Source: Micropterus salmoides (lineage: Eukaryota > Chordata > Actinopteri > Centrarchiformes > Centrarchidae). Taken from it: DNA of 64,000 nt. The stretch lies in assembly GCF_014851395.1 (NCBI RefSeq), contig NW_024042261.1, positions 37,535,942 to 37,599,941 on the forward strand. The letters run 5' to 3'. The position numbers and the translations under genes are program-made. Shown piece after piece: positions 44,946 through 57,719 of this stretch; position 1 is the stretch's first letter; every line of letters starts with the position of its first letter. Below the pieces are notes generated by a model. The model was not told where the DNA came from. It did no database searches and worked only from the letters and a program-made list of their open reading frames with translations.

Positions 44946-45458
44946 GAAGCCCCTGGGCTTGCTTCAGGCGCTCTCGCACTAAGCCAAGGATGTAGTTAGG
45001 GCATATCAAAGTAAATAATCACAAAAGGAGAACACTGACTGGTTTTATATATTCAAAGTTATTTAACAGGATAAAGCCCTTGAGATGCACCATCTCGTGT
45101 TCGAGGAGGTCCTAACATATATCTCAATCATAGCAACAGAAGCATCGTACATTGTGCAGTGACCCACAATGGGTCTTCCTCAGGGCGTTGCTGGAAAGAC
45201 GAGTCAACCAGAGTGGAAAGTCATGATTCCTTATATAGACAATTAGTGGCCAGGCCAACTTACGCAAAATAAATATACCACAAGTAGGCTACGAGGAAAA
45301 GAAGTTTAAAGTCGCAGTAATATTAAAAGAAACTTACCTCAGCCAGTCGGCGTTCTCCTTTTGTGATTTTTTTACTTTGATATGCCCTCAACTAATAAGG
45401 TATTTTAACTGCATCCTTGGCTCAGTGCGAGTGTGCCTGAAGTAAGCCCAGGGGCTTC
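44946..45458. mobile_element. 513-bp element with about 100-bp inverted arms
   Basis: The left arm (44946-45043) starts gaagcccctgggcttgcttc and includes gccaaggatg, gggcatatcaaagtaaa and cacaaaaggagaac. The right arm (45342-45458) reads the reverse complement of the same words and ends gcccaggggcttc. The centre contains gataaagcccttgagatgca, a phrase common in fish LINE 3' ends. It has no coding and is foldback or MITE-like in structure. Confidence 0.8.
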
Positions 45459-46565
45459 CCTTTTTCTCGAGTTGACTAATTTGACTTTAAGAGCACCTTG
45501 CATTCACCTGGAGTTTACTACTTTACTTTATAACCGTGAGCACCCGGTGAGTCTATTAAGACTTACTTCAGTGCAGACATTATAGATGTGCGTGTAAACA
45601 GTAGTTCTTCGCCTTCTTTACTATAATAACATTGCATAAATATGGAGCAAAGATCTCAAGAATAGTTTGGTATTAGTGTTTATTATTTTACAGAACAGTT
45701 TATTATTTTTACAGCAGTTACAGCACTGTGGTAAAAAGAGTTCAGAGTATGTAGGAAGCCAGTTTATATTTGTGACGTCTGAAATGCACTCATTCAACTT
45801 GAACAAGCCTGATTTTCCAACAAACATCATTTTGGACAACACACGCCTACACACACGTGAAAACAAGCTGCACACCGTGCAGAAATACCCACATTAATTC
45901 AACACATGCTGGCTCCCTCCAATGCAATCCCACCATCCCACCTCACTGATTACCACAGGAATGGAGAGAGAAGCTAGAGAGACATAAGCAAATACAGGCA
46001 GATAGCATCACTGTGCGCTCTGTAAAGCCATGAGGCATCAGGGCCTCATTCAATGTTCTTTTATTATCCGAGCCTGGAACAGAGCAGCAGGACGGCACAG
46101 TGACTAAACTGCTAGCGACAGAGCTCCCACCAAGGCCGGCAGGCAGCGGCCCTACGCAGAGTCACAGTGACACCTGGTGGTCACACCATACAGTGGCAGG
46201 GCTTTTATTTTTACCCTCATGTATCCGGGGAAAGTAGAAGGATGCCATCTTTCACGTTCATGCTTTCACACATTCACACAGCCATAGTCTGCTGCTGGAG
46301 CAAAGCAGCATGTTCAGACAGTCTGCAGTGTTCCTTTGGTCTCCTGACAACAGAAGGGAAAATATATGCTATATTTTTGCCCAAACAGAAAATCACTTGT
46401 TTATTTAGCATTTCAGCAACACAGTCTTCATCAGAGCATGATAAACTAACATTACATCAAAGATACATTTATAGTTTGGAAAACTGAGCAGTCTTAGCAA
46501 CCTCGACATGATGGGGTCACCCGACCAGAACAAACAAATAGAATAGTAATATTGGACAAATGACT
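45459..46565. other. Intergenic sequence without recognised features
   Basis: No exon-like conserved domain is seen. The open frames are short and unsupported. Confidence 0.5.
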
Positions 46566-46569
46566 AAAA

Positions 46570-47115
46570 TTTGATGGTATCAAATCAAGTTTAGTTATAA
46601 AGCACACTTAAAAGAACCGAGGATGACCAAGGTGCTTTACAGGTTTAAAGTACAACAACAAAACATTAATTACACAGTAATAGTACAGCAATAAAACATT
46701 ATAACATCCAATAAATGATATAAATCGCATTTGGGGTAGTAACTTACTTAACTCGAAGGAAATGCCAAAGAAAAGAGATGTGTTTTTAACAATGATCTAA
46801 AGCGATTGAGAGTTGGGGGCGTTAGTGTGAACGCAAAGAAGCTCCGTTAGGTAAAGCAGAGCTAATCAATCCTGTACTGAACATGAAGCCAGTGGAGGGA
46901 GCGCAGCACAGGTGTGATGTGGTCCCTCTTTTTCTTTCCCGTCAGGTGGCGGGCAGCAGCGTTTAAATCTAAATCTTTAGGGAGGGAGACAGGCCTTTAC
47001 CTTGGCTATAGTTCTCAACTAGAAGAAGTAAGATCTAACAGTGGCGCATATCTGTTTATCAAATTTAAACGCACTGTCCAATACAACACCAGGACTCCTC
47101 ACGAAGTTAAAGGAC
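46570..47115 (-). mobile_element. Decayed L2-like LINE 3' end
   Basis: The - strand has a degraded reverse-transcriptase tail (KRDHI-like phrase from aaagagggaccacatcacac, 46910-46930), then an A/T-rich 3' UTR ending near tttataactaaacttgattt. It is the same family style as 35169-36854 but heavily mutated. Confidence 0.5.
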
Positions 47116-48285
47116 GGCTTTTAAAACAATTAAAACGGCTCGGTTGAGGTTAGGGAAAGATCGCCATTACATATTTTACAAAGCCAACGTGGCATCTAAT
47201 CTGAGTGTATACCCTTCCTTTTCCATGCCACACAAACGGCACTGAATGTTGGCATTAGATGCGTTTATGACATGCAGAATAATAATTATACCATTCGCTT
47301 TACCTGGCGATACTGAGACTACTGAGATTTGAGCAATTATGTTAAGTCTAATGTTTGAATTACGTCATTTTATTGGAAACTTATTTTCATAGTTTTGGTC
47401 GTCATCTCTGAAGGTGTTGATTGTATTTTGCTAACAGAAACAGAGGACGTGCAGGAGGTTCTGTTATAGTATCCACATGTACGTCATGTCTCACGGACCA
47501 CTGCAGCCATGCCGATGCAAAAAGGATAAATTAAGTCCCCAGTTTAACCATTTTATCTAAAGGAAAACCCCTGAGAAACTGTGTTATAATATGATACAAG
47601 TATAAAAGCTCCAAGTTTCACTTTCAAAGGTGGTTTAAATAGCATAATTGTAAAAAGATAACAAAATAAGTTATTTTAGGGTTTAAATTAGTTTAGTTTC
47701 ACTCTTTTCTACATAGCTGCGAACTCTAAATACATCTTGTGAATGCACATTAAAGCAGTGAAATCCCAACTCAGTCTCTGCTGTTTCCTGATATCTATTT
47801 TTACAAGGAGGCCTCTGAATATAATTTGCAGCATAACATTGCCATTGGCTCCATAAACCCTTTCACTAAAATGAAACAAAGTCAAAGTCATTTTAATCTC
47901 CATCAGAAAAAGACCTGTGTGTATGTGGAATGGAAGGAAGCAGAAAGACTGCGACAGACGGACGCACTGTGGGTTTATGTCTTGTGAAGGAGAGAAACAT
48001 CCAGAGAAGAGAGACAGAAGTGAGGATTATGGACTTTATATTTAGTTAGTGAGACAGAGAACGAAAAAAATGACAGAGAAATATGAAGAGAAACAGCCAA
48101 CCAAACAGAGAAAGTACAGATGAGTCACGGAGCCCCGAGACACAGTTATTGACAAGAAGAGATGGAGGGATAAAGAGAGATGGAGAGAAGGACCGGGAGA
48201 TTGGACATGAAGAGGATCAGGAGAAGACTGCAAATGGAAAGCTGAAGCCCAGATATACAGCTCAGTGAGAAAAGACAGAGCAAGC

Positions 48286-48364
<79 letters not shown>

Positions 48365-48388
48365 CGTCCGTCCGTCCGTCCGTCCGTC
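48286..48388. repeat. (GTCT)n then (GTCC)n tetranucleotide array
   Basis: About 19 perfect GTCT units (48286-48360) switch abruptly to seven GTCC units (48361-48388). Confidence 0.97.
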
Positions 48389-48876
48389 CACATACTTTTC
48401 TCTTATGTATGTTATTGTAAATGAAATGTCTTTGGGTTTTGGACTGTTGGACGAACAAAACGAAACATTTGAAGACGTCACTTTGGACCCTCCAGACTTG
48501 ACACAGTAAACAATCAATTGATTTGAGTTAACCCTGGAAATTGAAGTTTCACAAAACAATCTTAAGTCAATGTCCACTTACTATCTGTTTCTGGATCGTC
48601 TAAACCACATCTCATGGTCTTCATCAACAATCTATTAATTGTATCTATTCAAGGCCGTTATTTCCACTGGGAGTTTGATTTACTCACCAAAATCTCTCTA
48701 AAGAGTGTCCTCTGACTGTGCAGCTGTAATAATCCACTTGAGAAAAGTGCGGCGTTTCTGATCATGACACTCATTTATGACACTTTCAGTTTCTTAAATT
48801 TTTTCTTCTCAACTTTATTGCATTCATAGCAATCAGATTAACAAGCTGGAGTTGGGAACTGTTCAGCCCTCTCAGG

Positions 48877-49320
48877 CTACATTTACACTGCTACGTTTTT
48901 GTTTTAAAAAGAAAACGTTCTCGCGTTTTAGTTGTGTTTCAGAGTCGATCTCCATCTATATTAAAACGAATGAAAACGCGCATCTAGTGGCCGTTCACAG
49001 GAAGCAGATTGTACTACTTCTCCCAAGTTGCAGAAGATTTGGCGAAAGGAGAAAGTTCTACTACAGACAAAGCGCCACGCCAAAACAAAAACTCACAAAA
49101 ATGTGAATGTCTGCAGCCTCTGTTTTCGCCTGTCTGCACTCAAACGCAACCCCAGAGTTTTAAACCGAAAACGGGGTCAGCAGCGTTTTCAGACTTTGTT
49201 TTAGGTATTTGGATTCACTGTTTTAGTCTTGACGGGAGGTGCAAACGTAGCAAAAGGTCTGCGTCAGTCTTCAAACGGCTGCGCTACGCTCTGACAGCTG
49301 CAGACACTTTTCAGGGCTGA
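48877..49320. mobile_element. Non-autonomous DNA element remnant (gtttta-aaacg type)
   Basis: It begins ggctacatttacactgctac followed by gtttttgttttaaaaagaaa and gcgcatctagtggccgttca, a phrase recurrent in fish non-autonomous DNA elements. Further gttttaa/aaaacg words occur to 49200. The right terminal repeat is not clear. Open frames here are not supported as genes. Confidence 0.45.
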
Positions 49321-49474
49321 AAAACCTGAGTTAATATTCTCTTAAGAGAAGTTATAACTTCACATTAATTAAAGGTAAGGCAGTAAAGAACAGCGCTGCT
49401 TAAGATGCAAAGATGCAAATACAACATTATCTACCATTGAAACTAAATGTGATTTTTCAGGACAGAAAGTTCAT

Positions 49475-49760
49475 TAAAGGACTAGTTGACTGCACAAAAA
49501 ACAAAGATTCAAAACAAAATGTTCTGGGTTTCACGAGTGCAGTCTCTGCTGATTGTCTGGCAACCTCACGGTGACAAAAAGACTGCAGGAAGTTGCTGCG
49601 CCCAGCCATGGTCTGGCACATAACCCTGTAAACCAAACTGTTAATTAGTGATCTTTAGAGGCGCTGGTAGGTGGATTTTGTTGCCTTTGGACGGGCCAGG
49701 CCAGCTGTTTCCCCCTGTTTTCTATCCATTTATACAGCCCAGCTATCCTCTAATTCCATT
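49475..49760 (+). repeat. Dispersed repeat family D, copy 1
   Basis: It includes aacctcacggtgacaaaaag, caggaagttgctgcgcccag, ggcacataaccctgtaaacc and ggccaggccagctgtttccc. This is a familiar fish repeat; its 3' continuation appears at 55920-56095. Confidence 0.6.
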
Positions 49761-50199
49761 TTCTTGTTGTGATTTTTTATTGTCGGTTATGTGTGTTTTT
49801 CAGATTTACTTATATTCAGCTTCACAGCGCTGGAGGGAGAAGAGGCGGCAGAGGTGAGAGATCAAACACACGCACACAGACACGCAGGTGAGAGGGTACG
49901 CACTCATTGTTCCACCAGAGAAGCTCCAACACAACATCTTGAGGGAGACAGATGTGGAAACATGCCAAGCATACTTTAACAGGGCAAGACGGAGAGATGA
50001 AAAGGAGGACGAGAGAGTGAATGAGGAAGAGATGGAAAGAGAGAGAGCAGCAGCCATTAGCTGGCCTGGAGTCTGTCTGCCTGTGAGTGCTCTGTAAATA
50101 TCGCCTTGTCTTAGTAAACAACATTATTCCTCTTTATTGGGCCATTATATAATGCCCTGATCCCCCACAGGATGCAGATTGGTGTCGCTCCATTATGTA

Positions 50200-51000
50200 A
50201 GCTTTCTCTTCCGTTACGTAAGCATTCTCCTCCACTCCTCCAGCTTTCTTCTCCCTCTCTTCACTACTTCTCCATCACTTCCTCGTCACTCTCTCCTTAG
50301 ATTTTTAACGCTCTTTTCAGTCTTTGCTTATTTGTTTTGCTTTCTCCTTCCTCTTCCTTTTGCCCCTTCTGTTCTGCAACCTTTCTCTCCTTTTCCCTCC
50401 TCCTCTTTTTCTCTTCTCTTCATGTATCTTCTATCCTTTCATGCTCCCCTCTGCTCTTATTTATTCTGTCATTGTGCTTTACTTACCCTAACCTTACGTT
50501 TCACTTCTCCTCTCTCCTCCCTTTGGTGCTTCTTTTTATTTTTTCTTCTTTATTTCTTTTCTTTTCTTTCCTCTCCTCCTCCACTTATCCTAACTTTTCT
50601 TTAACTTCTCTTATTCCACCATCTCCTTTTTATCTCTCCTCTTTTTGTCTGTGCTTTGTCTTGTCCTCTATTACTCTCCTTTTCTAATCTCATCTTTCTT
50701 TTCTCTTTTTCCTTTTTATCATCTCCTTTACTCCCCCCCCATCTTCTTTTCTCATGCATCATGTTTTGTTCTCCCTGTCTTCTCTTCCTTTTCCATCCCC
50801 TCTGTGGTTTCACCTTCTTTGGTCTTGTTTTACTTTCCCCTGTTCTTTTCTCCTTCTTCATTTATCTTCTTCTCTTTTGCCCTTTCATCTTTTCTAACTC
50901 CCTTCCTATTCCCTCGTCTTATTCATCCCCTACTCTTGTCTCATTTCTCCTCCTCATCTTCTCGCCTCCCTCAACCTTCCTTCTCCCCTCCGTCATCTCG
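50200..51000 (+). repeat. 800-bp polypyrimidine tract
   Basis: It is almost entirely C and T on the + strand (ctcc, cttt, ttcc words), without a fixed period. Overlapping long frames in several phases on both strands are compositional. Confidence 0.85.
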
Positions 51001-54000
51001 TGAGCGTTGCTGATTTCAGACGGCTTCGTTACAGCAGCTCGACAGGCCAGTACTCATTTCTTTACTGCAGAGCAGACGAGCGAAACAAACCACCGAACAA
51101 GATCATATCCGCTGCTGCAGGAGACAGCTGAACAAAACCACACCTGGACTGTAGACCTTAATATTAAGAGCACTGTCTTTATTTTTCATTACAAATTTTT
51201 TTTAATTGCTCTTAATTTGCCAATTCAAGTTTAACTATGATGGTTACTTAGTGATATTCAAACCCAAGATGCCATGTTTTCTTTTTTTCTGCATCATTAC
51301 ATGTGAAGGACTTTTTTTGTGAATCATTTTGTATCTCCATTCTGAATATGTTCATGATTATACATTAAGTCAAATCAGTTTGCATTTAAATGATGCACAA
51401 ATAAAAATATGTTAAATTTACTGTCTAAGGATAGAGGGTGCTGTACAAATTTTAAAGACCCTTGAGGCAAATTTTTGATATGTCTTATTGGGCTGTAAAA
51501 TTTACTAGACTTTCCTTATTTTGTCTAAATTGATCATTCATTTGTGTATTTACTTATGTGGCCTTCCTGTCATATTCCATCTTACAATTCATTAGTTTAC
51601 TGCTTAAATGTTTCATTACATGTTTGCTTTCATTTAAATAGATGTAGCAGCTGAGCTCTGATTAGAGAGTCTATAATCACTCTGGTGGCACATATTATTA
51701 TTATATATTGCACAATCCCCACTTGTCATTTGTATATACACGCAGTTGTAGCACAGGTTGAAACCAATGTGATATATTTATTAAACAGATACATAACAGG
51801 TCAAACACTATGCAACAAATACATATTCATTGAGAATGTTGAGGAATGCACAGTGAAGTTAAAAGATATCTTATTTCCATTGTGGTCCTCTGTCCAGGAA
51901 AACATTTTAAATACTTTCCTTCCATGACATGTTAATGACTTCAGTTTCTATAAATCTCCACCTGGCCATAGTTCAGTTGCATTTACTGGACTTTGAGGGC
52001 CCCCTACTGGAAAACTTTTAGTTGAACTGCTTCATTTTCCTGCACATTTATAAAGTATCTCCCCATGCGCCACAGTACAGCTTTATCGTCTGTTTTATTT
52101 ACCAGACAAAGAAGAGTGTTGTGATGCCATTTGTTTGCCCACAGTCTGTGTTTCAAGTCCAAGTACAAAAGAGTCTGTGGGTGTGAAGAGGGTAGTTTCC
52201 AAAGCAGAGTATAGGCAGGAAATGGGTTTCAAAGCCTGAAATCTCAGCTGTTGGCCAAGCAGTCAGTGAGTCATCAGTACTGAAAAACAACCTTATAGAC
52301 CTCTGCAGATACTGGAGGGGTTTTTGTTTAATTTTGGACAAGGTGGGAGAGAATATCTGCAATATTTTTCTTTTTCCCAGAAATAAGCGAAACAGCTCCA
52401 CAGGAGTCCACGAAAAACAAGTTTACTTCTGAGTAGAAAAGAGTGAGAAAAACAAAAAAAAAAGTGAACAGAACTTTTATCTACCGGTAGGATATTTTCA
52501 TGATAAACTGTGAATTTTTTTAAATGGCATATGGTTTATTTTGGGCAAAGTATCAGAATAATCACTCAGTCAATCTGTTTCTCCTTCACTTGTCTTCTTC
52601 AGGTGTCCCAGTGGTTTGCATGGTGGCATCCTTCTATTGAGCCCCGCTGATCAGGTAATCATCCCAGTGACACACCCTCCCCACCAGAACTGATGTGAAC
52701 ATCCTTTGGGCAGCCAGAGGAGGATAAACAGCCTTCCTGTTGACATGCAAAAGTCTCCACAATGTTGGAAATCAGATATGGTGGCCGCAGGTCAGGCTCG
52801 GGGCTTTGGACCCTGCTCATGTTCGGTGCTTAACTGGGGCTTAAAACCTTGGATCACAGTGAACACGGCCTGGAATCGCTTCTTCTTTTCTGAAGGAAGT
52901 ATCCAATGATCTGCTGGGGCTTTTAAAGGGTGTCGAGTGGATTTAGTCTCTGCATTTGACAGTTGGAATCCGTGCGGACACTAAATGCTGCTCTGGGAAT
53001 ATACTGAACGGATTACTGTTGATTTGGAAAAAAACGATTTAAAGACATTTTTTCCAGGATCTTCTCGGTTGAAGTTTGTCGATTGACGGTGGCACCGCTC
53101 TTCTCTTTCCCCAGCATACAGTCATATGCCAAAGGATTACTGCAGTATTTTGACCGCATTATTACAATATTGGGAGAAATGCAGACTTCCAAAAGCACAA
53201 CTCTCTATTATCTCTTACGAGATACGATACGAGCACATTGTCAACGTCTTGTCTCAATGCATCAATAATAAACTGTCAAACTAAACGGTCAACTTATCTG
53301 GCACTTTAATAGTATGTTTTCATCTCATCTCTCTTCCTCTCCTTCTCGCTCTCTCTCTCTGTCTGTCTCTCTCTTTCTCTCTCATTCATTTTCATGAACA
53401 ACTGAATAGTATACTCTCCAGTATTAGCAATCTCTCAACTCTTCTGGCTGCGAATGACTTCGATGATGTTGAAATAATCTGTGTCTGCGTCCATGGTGGA
53501 TCGGTTCTCTATCTATGTCGGAGTATTAAAAAAAAAAACTTGGTGTCCCGAGAATGGAGCCGTGAGGAACACCAGCGAGGATTTATTCAAAGCCAAACTT
53601 AAAGCACACACGTCTGGCTCGACAATTGATGGTGAAAATGGTGAATTCTGATGTTCTGTTTGACACTGGAAAGCAACAGTACCTGTATGAAACAATGGTG
53701 AACTTGACCATAAGTGTTCCTAATACTAAAAGCTGGTACTCGAGATCGTTAAATGTATTAAGCGGTTTTAAAAGATGGCCAGCAGAACTTGCGCTGTCCC
53801 GTCCCCTCCCTCCCACTTTCTCCCCCTTTGCCGTTTGACAGTGTCTGTGTTTGTATGTGACATACACCTTACAGTCTTCAATGGTTTGATACCCATGATT
53901 TACTTTGAATATAACAAAACAAATGACCACAATAAGGAGAAAAAACACGCCAACATGCGAAATGGGGATTTTATGCTTTCATAGATACAATTATGTGGAT

Positions 54001-54230
54001 TTATAATGAAATAAAAAGGTATTTTTCTTGGAGTGTACGTGTTGTTATTCAACAGATCTATGTGTTTCTTCTCTGACAGAAGCACTCTATTTCACGAGAG
54101 TGCTATTGCAGTCTGCTTGACTAGTAGCAACAACATCCAGTAGTGGAACAGGCCAGATTTTACTAAGGAAAGAAAACACTGGATCTTTTCACTCAACAGG
54201 AAATAATGTTATTTATTCAAATGCATTGTT
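51001..54230. other. Intergenic sequence without supported genes
   Basis: AT-rich sequence with a short CT-rich run at 53330-53390. Some segments have splice-like ag...gt borders (for example 52603-52655) but no recognisable protein. Confidence 0.5.
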
Positions 54231-54249
54231 TGATGAACAAATTAATAAA

Positions 54250-55375
54250 AAGTCTAACGTGGAGGAGGCCGTAGGAGGGCAACAACCCAGCAGCTGGCCC
54301 GTTACCTCCGCCTTTGTGCAAGGTGGAGCAGGAAGAGCACTGCCAGAGCCCTGCAAAATGACCTCCAGCAGGCCACAAATGTGCATGTGTCTGCTCATAC
54401 GGTCAGAAACAGACTCCATGAGGGTATTATGAGGGCCCAACGTCCACAGGTGGGGGTTGTGCTTGCAGCCCAACACCGTGCAGGACGTTTGGCATTTGCC
54501 AGAGAACACCAAGATTGGTAAATTTGCCACTGGCGCCCTGTGCTCTTCACAGATGAAAGCAGGTTCACACTGAGCACGTGTGACAGACATGACATGAGTC
54601 TGGAGACGCCGTGGAGAACGTTCTGCTGCCTGCAACATCCTCCATTATGACCGGTTTGGCGGTGGGTCAGTAATGGTGTGGGGTGGCGTTTCTTTGGGGG
54701 GCCGCACAGCCCTCCATGTGCTCGCCAGAGGTAGCCTGACTGCCATTAGGTACCGAGATGAGATCCTCAGACCCCTTGTGAGACCATATGCTGGTGCGGT
54801 TGGTCCTGGGTTCCTCCTAATACAAGACAATGCTAGACCTCGTGTGGCTGGAGTGTGTCAGCAGTTCCTGCAAGAGGAAGGCATTGATGCTATGGACCGG
54901 CCCGCCCGTTCCCCAGACCTGAATCCAATTGAGCACATCTGGGACATCATGTCTCGCTCCATCCACCAACGCCACGTTGCACCACAGACTGTCCAGGAGT
55001 TGGCTGCTTGGATGCTTTAGTCCAGGTCTGGAGACTATCCGCCACCTCATCAGGAGCATGCCCAGGCGTTGTAGGGAGGTCATACAGGCACGTGGAGGCC
55101 ACACACACTACTGAGCCTCATTTTGACTTGTTTTAAGGACATTACATCAAAGTTGGATCGGCCTGTAGTGTGGTTTTCCACTTTGATTTGGAGTGTGACT
55201 CCAAATCCAGACCTCCATGGGTTGATAAATTTAATTTCCATTAATAATTTTTGTGTGATTTTGTTGTCAGCACATTCAACTATGTAAAGAAAGGAGTATT
55301 TAGTGAGATTATTTCATTCATTCAGATATAGGATGTGTTATTTTAGTGTTTCCTTTATTTTTTTGAGCAGTGTAT
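54250..55375 (+). mobile_element. Dead Tc1/mariner-like transposon
   Basis: The transposase remnant reads RRRATTQQLARYLRLCARWS, TVRNRLHEGIMRAQ and LFTDESRFTLS (first catalytic Asp). After a stop and a frameshift it continues MVWGGVSLGGR, FLLIQDNARPRV (second Asp) and RSPDLNPIEHIWD (final acidic residue), then LIRSMPRRCREVIQARGGHT after another shift. The right end finishes tttatttttttgagcagtgt a, a Tc1 terminal repeat. No matching left terminal repeat was found, so the 5' end is truncated. It is inactive. Confidence 0.85.
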
Positions 55376-55915
55376 ATCTTCTTCTTCTTCTTCTTAAAAG
55401 TACTAGTAAGTAAACAAAAAGTAACAGTATTTAAAACTTTAAATACACAGGAAATTTCTGAGTGTGTGACCCATCTATCCACCCAATCCACCTCCACAAA
55501 TGACTTATAAGATTGTTTTTCTGGTGAGGGTGTAAGTATCATGTTGACTTAAGTGTTTGTTCAAAAAACACTGGTTAATCTAAAAACATCACTGAGATTG
55601 CCGTGACCTTTTGCGATACCTAAAAGCCACAGAGGGGCTGTTAATCTATAAAATGCACCGTTTGTAACCCTAGATAAAGGCCGACTTAATATACAGTGAT
55701 ATACATGTCCATTGTAAGTGCAAAACTGAGAAAACAAAGGTGCATGGCACAAGCACAGTCAAAACGTGTATGCTTCTCACACAAAGCAGCAGCACTGATC
55801 TTGATCCCGTTACACTCCTTAAGTACATCTCTGTCACACAATTATACATACATAGAACTGAAGATGGTTATTTCTATGTGTGTACAGATTAAACTAATGG
55901 GATAGGTGTGATAGG
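55376..55915. other. Intergenic sequence
   Basis: It starts with a short (ttc)n run at 55377-55395. Nothing else is recognised. Confidence 0.5.
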
Positions 55916-55917
55916 TG

Positions 55918-56095
55918 TATTTTTTGCTACCTGTTTCCCCCTGCTTCCAGTCTGTATTCTGAGCCAACCGTATCACCCCTGACTCCAGCTCTGTTCTCAA
56001 CATACAGATATGAGTGTGTTGATATTCTCCTCTCACTCTGGGATAGAAAGCAGAGAAGCATATTTCCCAAAATGTTCTATTCTTTTATATCACCA
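55918..56095 (+). repeat. Dispersed repeat family D, copy 2 (3' part)
   Basis: It reads gctacctgtttccccctgct, then acagatatgagtgtgttgat, then agcatatttcccaaaatgtt. In fish genomes this is the continuation of the repeat seen at 49475-49760. Confidence 0.55.
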
Positions 56096-56160
56096 TTCTT
56101 CTCAGATGACCTTGTGAAAGTCAGACATGCGCCACAAAATGTTTAAAATCAGTCGTGATT

Positions 56161-57090
56161 CGGGCTGAATGATTAATTGCATTTGCGATATTGTGATAAA
56201 ACGAGATTTTCTCGCAAAGGCTGCTATCACACTGTGGTCACATGACACCCAAGTGTAAAGCAGTCTGCAGATGAAGCATCGACTTTGCACGTTACGCTGC
56301 ACCTTGACTTGTTGTTGTACAACGGCCTTAAGCTTGACAGAAGCTGAAACTACAGAAACTTTAGTGTCACACAAGGAATGAAAGAATTACCCACCACCTG
56401 CTGGTAACTTCGGACTTGTGAGTTTCAAACCAAACTCACAAGTCCGAAAGAGGCTCAGTCTGCCGGGTTACAGCCAGTGTGCTGCTCACCAGCATCGGGG
56501 GCTGCGGGGGTGGGGGTCTCCGGTGTTGTCGGAGAATTACTAAGTTTGTCTATTAAACACGAGAGGCGTCACCTCAAACTGAGTGTTTTTTATTTGCTCA
56601 GTGGGATACAGAAAAATGGATTGCTAGGAGATTTGAACTGAGATAAGGACTCATTAATTGGTGGTTGAACGGTGGGTTTTGTATTGAGCGCTTACTGTAT
56701 AACACACTGTGGTGAACTTTGTTTTTCTTGTCGTCTGTAGGTAGGGCGACCTGATGATGATATTATATCATATTATCAAATTATCTTTCTCATATTATCA
56801 AAATTTGATATTTCTTCTCCACCAGTGCTCATAATAATAATTTATGCAATTCATGCATTCATGCTAATTTCATCATAACACAGGCCTGATCTACTAAAAA
56901 GAACAGCGTATGTTTAATCTATCTAATATTGTGTTTGTTATAGCGTACACTGATTTATTGCTTGTCTGTTCTGAAGAATACAGATGGTAAAGAGCTTAAA
57001 ATTTATCTCATATTAAATCGCAATCACAATATTGGTAAAAAAATTTAAAAAATCGCTATGCATGATTATTTTCCAAAATCGTTCAGCCCT
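56161..57090. mobile_element. hAT-like non-autonomous element
   Basis: The left end cgggctgaatgattaattgc and the right end aaaatcgttcagccct are inverted relative to each other (gggctgaa-gatt). Both continue into words such as gcgatattgtga / cacaatattg, the pattern of a common fish hAT-like element. Near-identical flanks agtcgtga (56151) and agtcgtcg (57091) may be a decayed target duplication. No transposase is present. It contains a perfect hairpin at 56409-56448. Confidence 0.6.
56409..56448. repeat. Perfect 17-bp inverted repeat with 6-nt loop
   Basis: ttcggacttgtgagttt is followed by caaacc and then the exact reverse complement aaactcacaagtccgaa. Confidence 0.95.
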
Positions 57091-57719
57091 AGTCGTCGTG
57101 ACGACTCATTGGAACAAATGATCACATCTGGATCAACCTCTTTAGGCACGTGCATGTCTGAATAGAAACATGTATTCTTATGTACCGATCAAAAACTTGT
57201 ATTTGTATTATGACGTCTCGTTGACAGTCCATTTTCACTGCCATGTTTGAGTGCATTGACAAACAGTTTCTGTGTTGTTCTTTAAACAACTGATTGTGAT
57301 TGTCAGTTTTATATACAGAAGCTGAATTCCCTGTCATGGTTAGACGTGTTGGATGTTTTCAGATTGCACGAATTGCTGCTTCCATTACCCAGAAGAGAAC
57401 TTGTAATGATGACAGGCAGCGCTGCGTGTCATTGTCACCCTTCACAAACCTCTCTAAAACGTCAGCCTGTCAAGACTAAGAAAGGCGACAGGCATTTTTG
57501 ATGTTTTACAAAGGATTTCCGATGTTTGGCTCAATCCCTGGGTAATATTGGACTTTTGTGGCTCAATATGGCTTTAAATAGTTCAGTTGGCACTTTCACC
57601 TGACATCAACTGTTGAGATCCAAGGTTGTAGGAGAACCCTGATGACACTCTCAATTTAGCAAACAGTGAAGTGACAAGGAAGTGTCTTAGCAAACGCATT
57701 ATGATTTGACACTGTGTGT

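Noticed and set aside
48286..48388. Regularly repeated array considered as CRISPR
   Set aside because: A 4-bp microsatellite with no spacers, in a vertebrate genome.
49009..49320. 103-residue open frame on the + strand
   Set aside because: It overlaps a fish non-autonomous DNA element; no domain and no splice context.
50179..51003. Several 115-141-residue open frames in overlapping phases
   Set aside because: They are a product of the polypyrimidine composition; Ser/Leu/Phe-rich with no domain.
54673..55020. Host-domesticated transposase
   Set aside because: The 115-residue frame is the C-terminal half of a Tc1-like transposase whose upstream part has a stop and frameshifts, with a terminal repeat nearby, so it is an ordinary dead copy.
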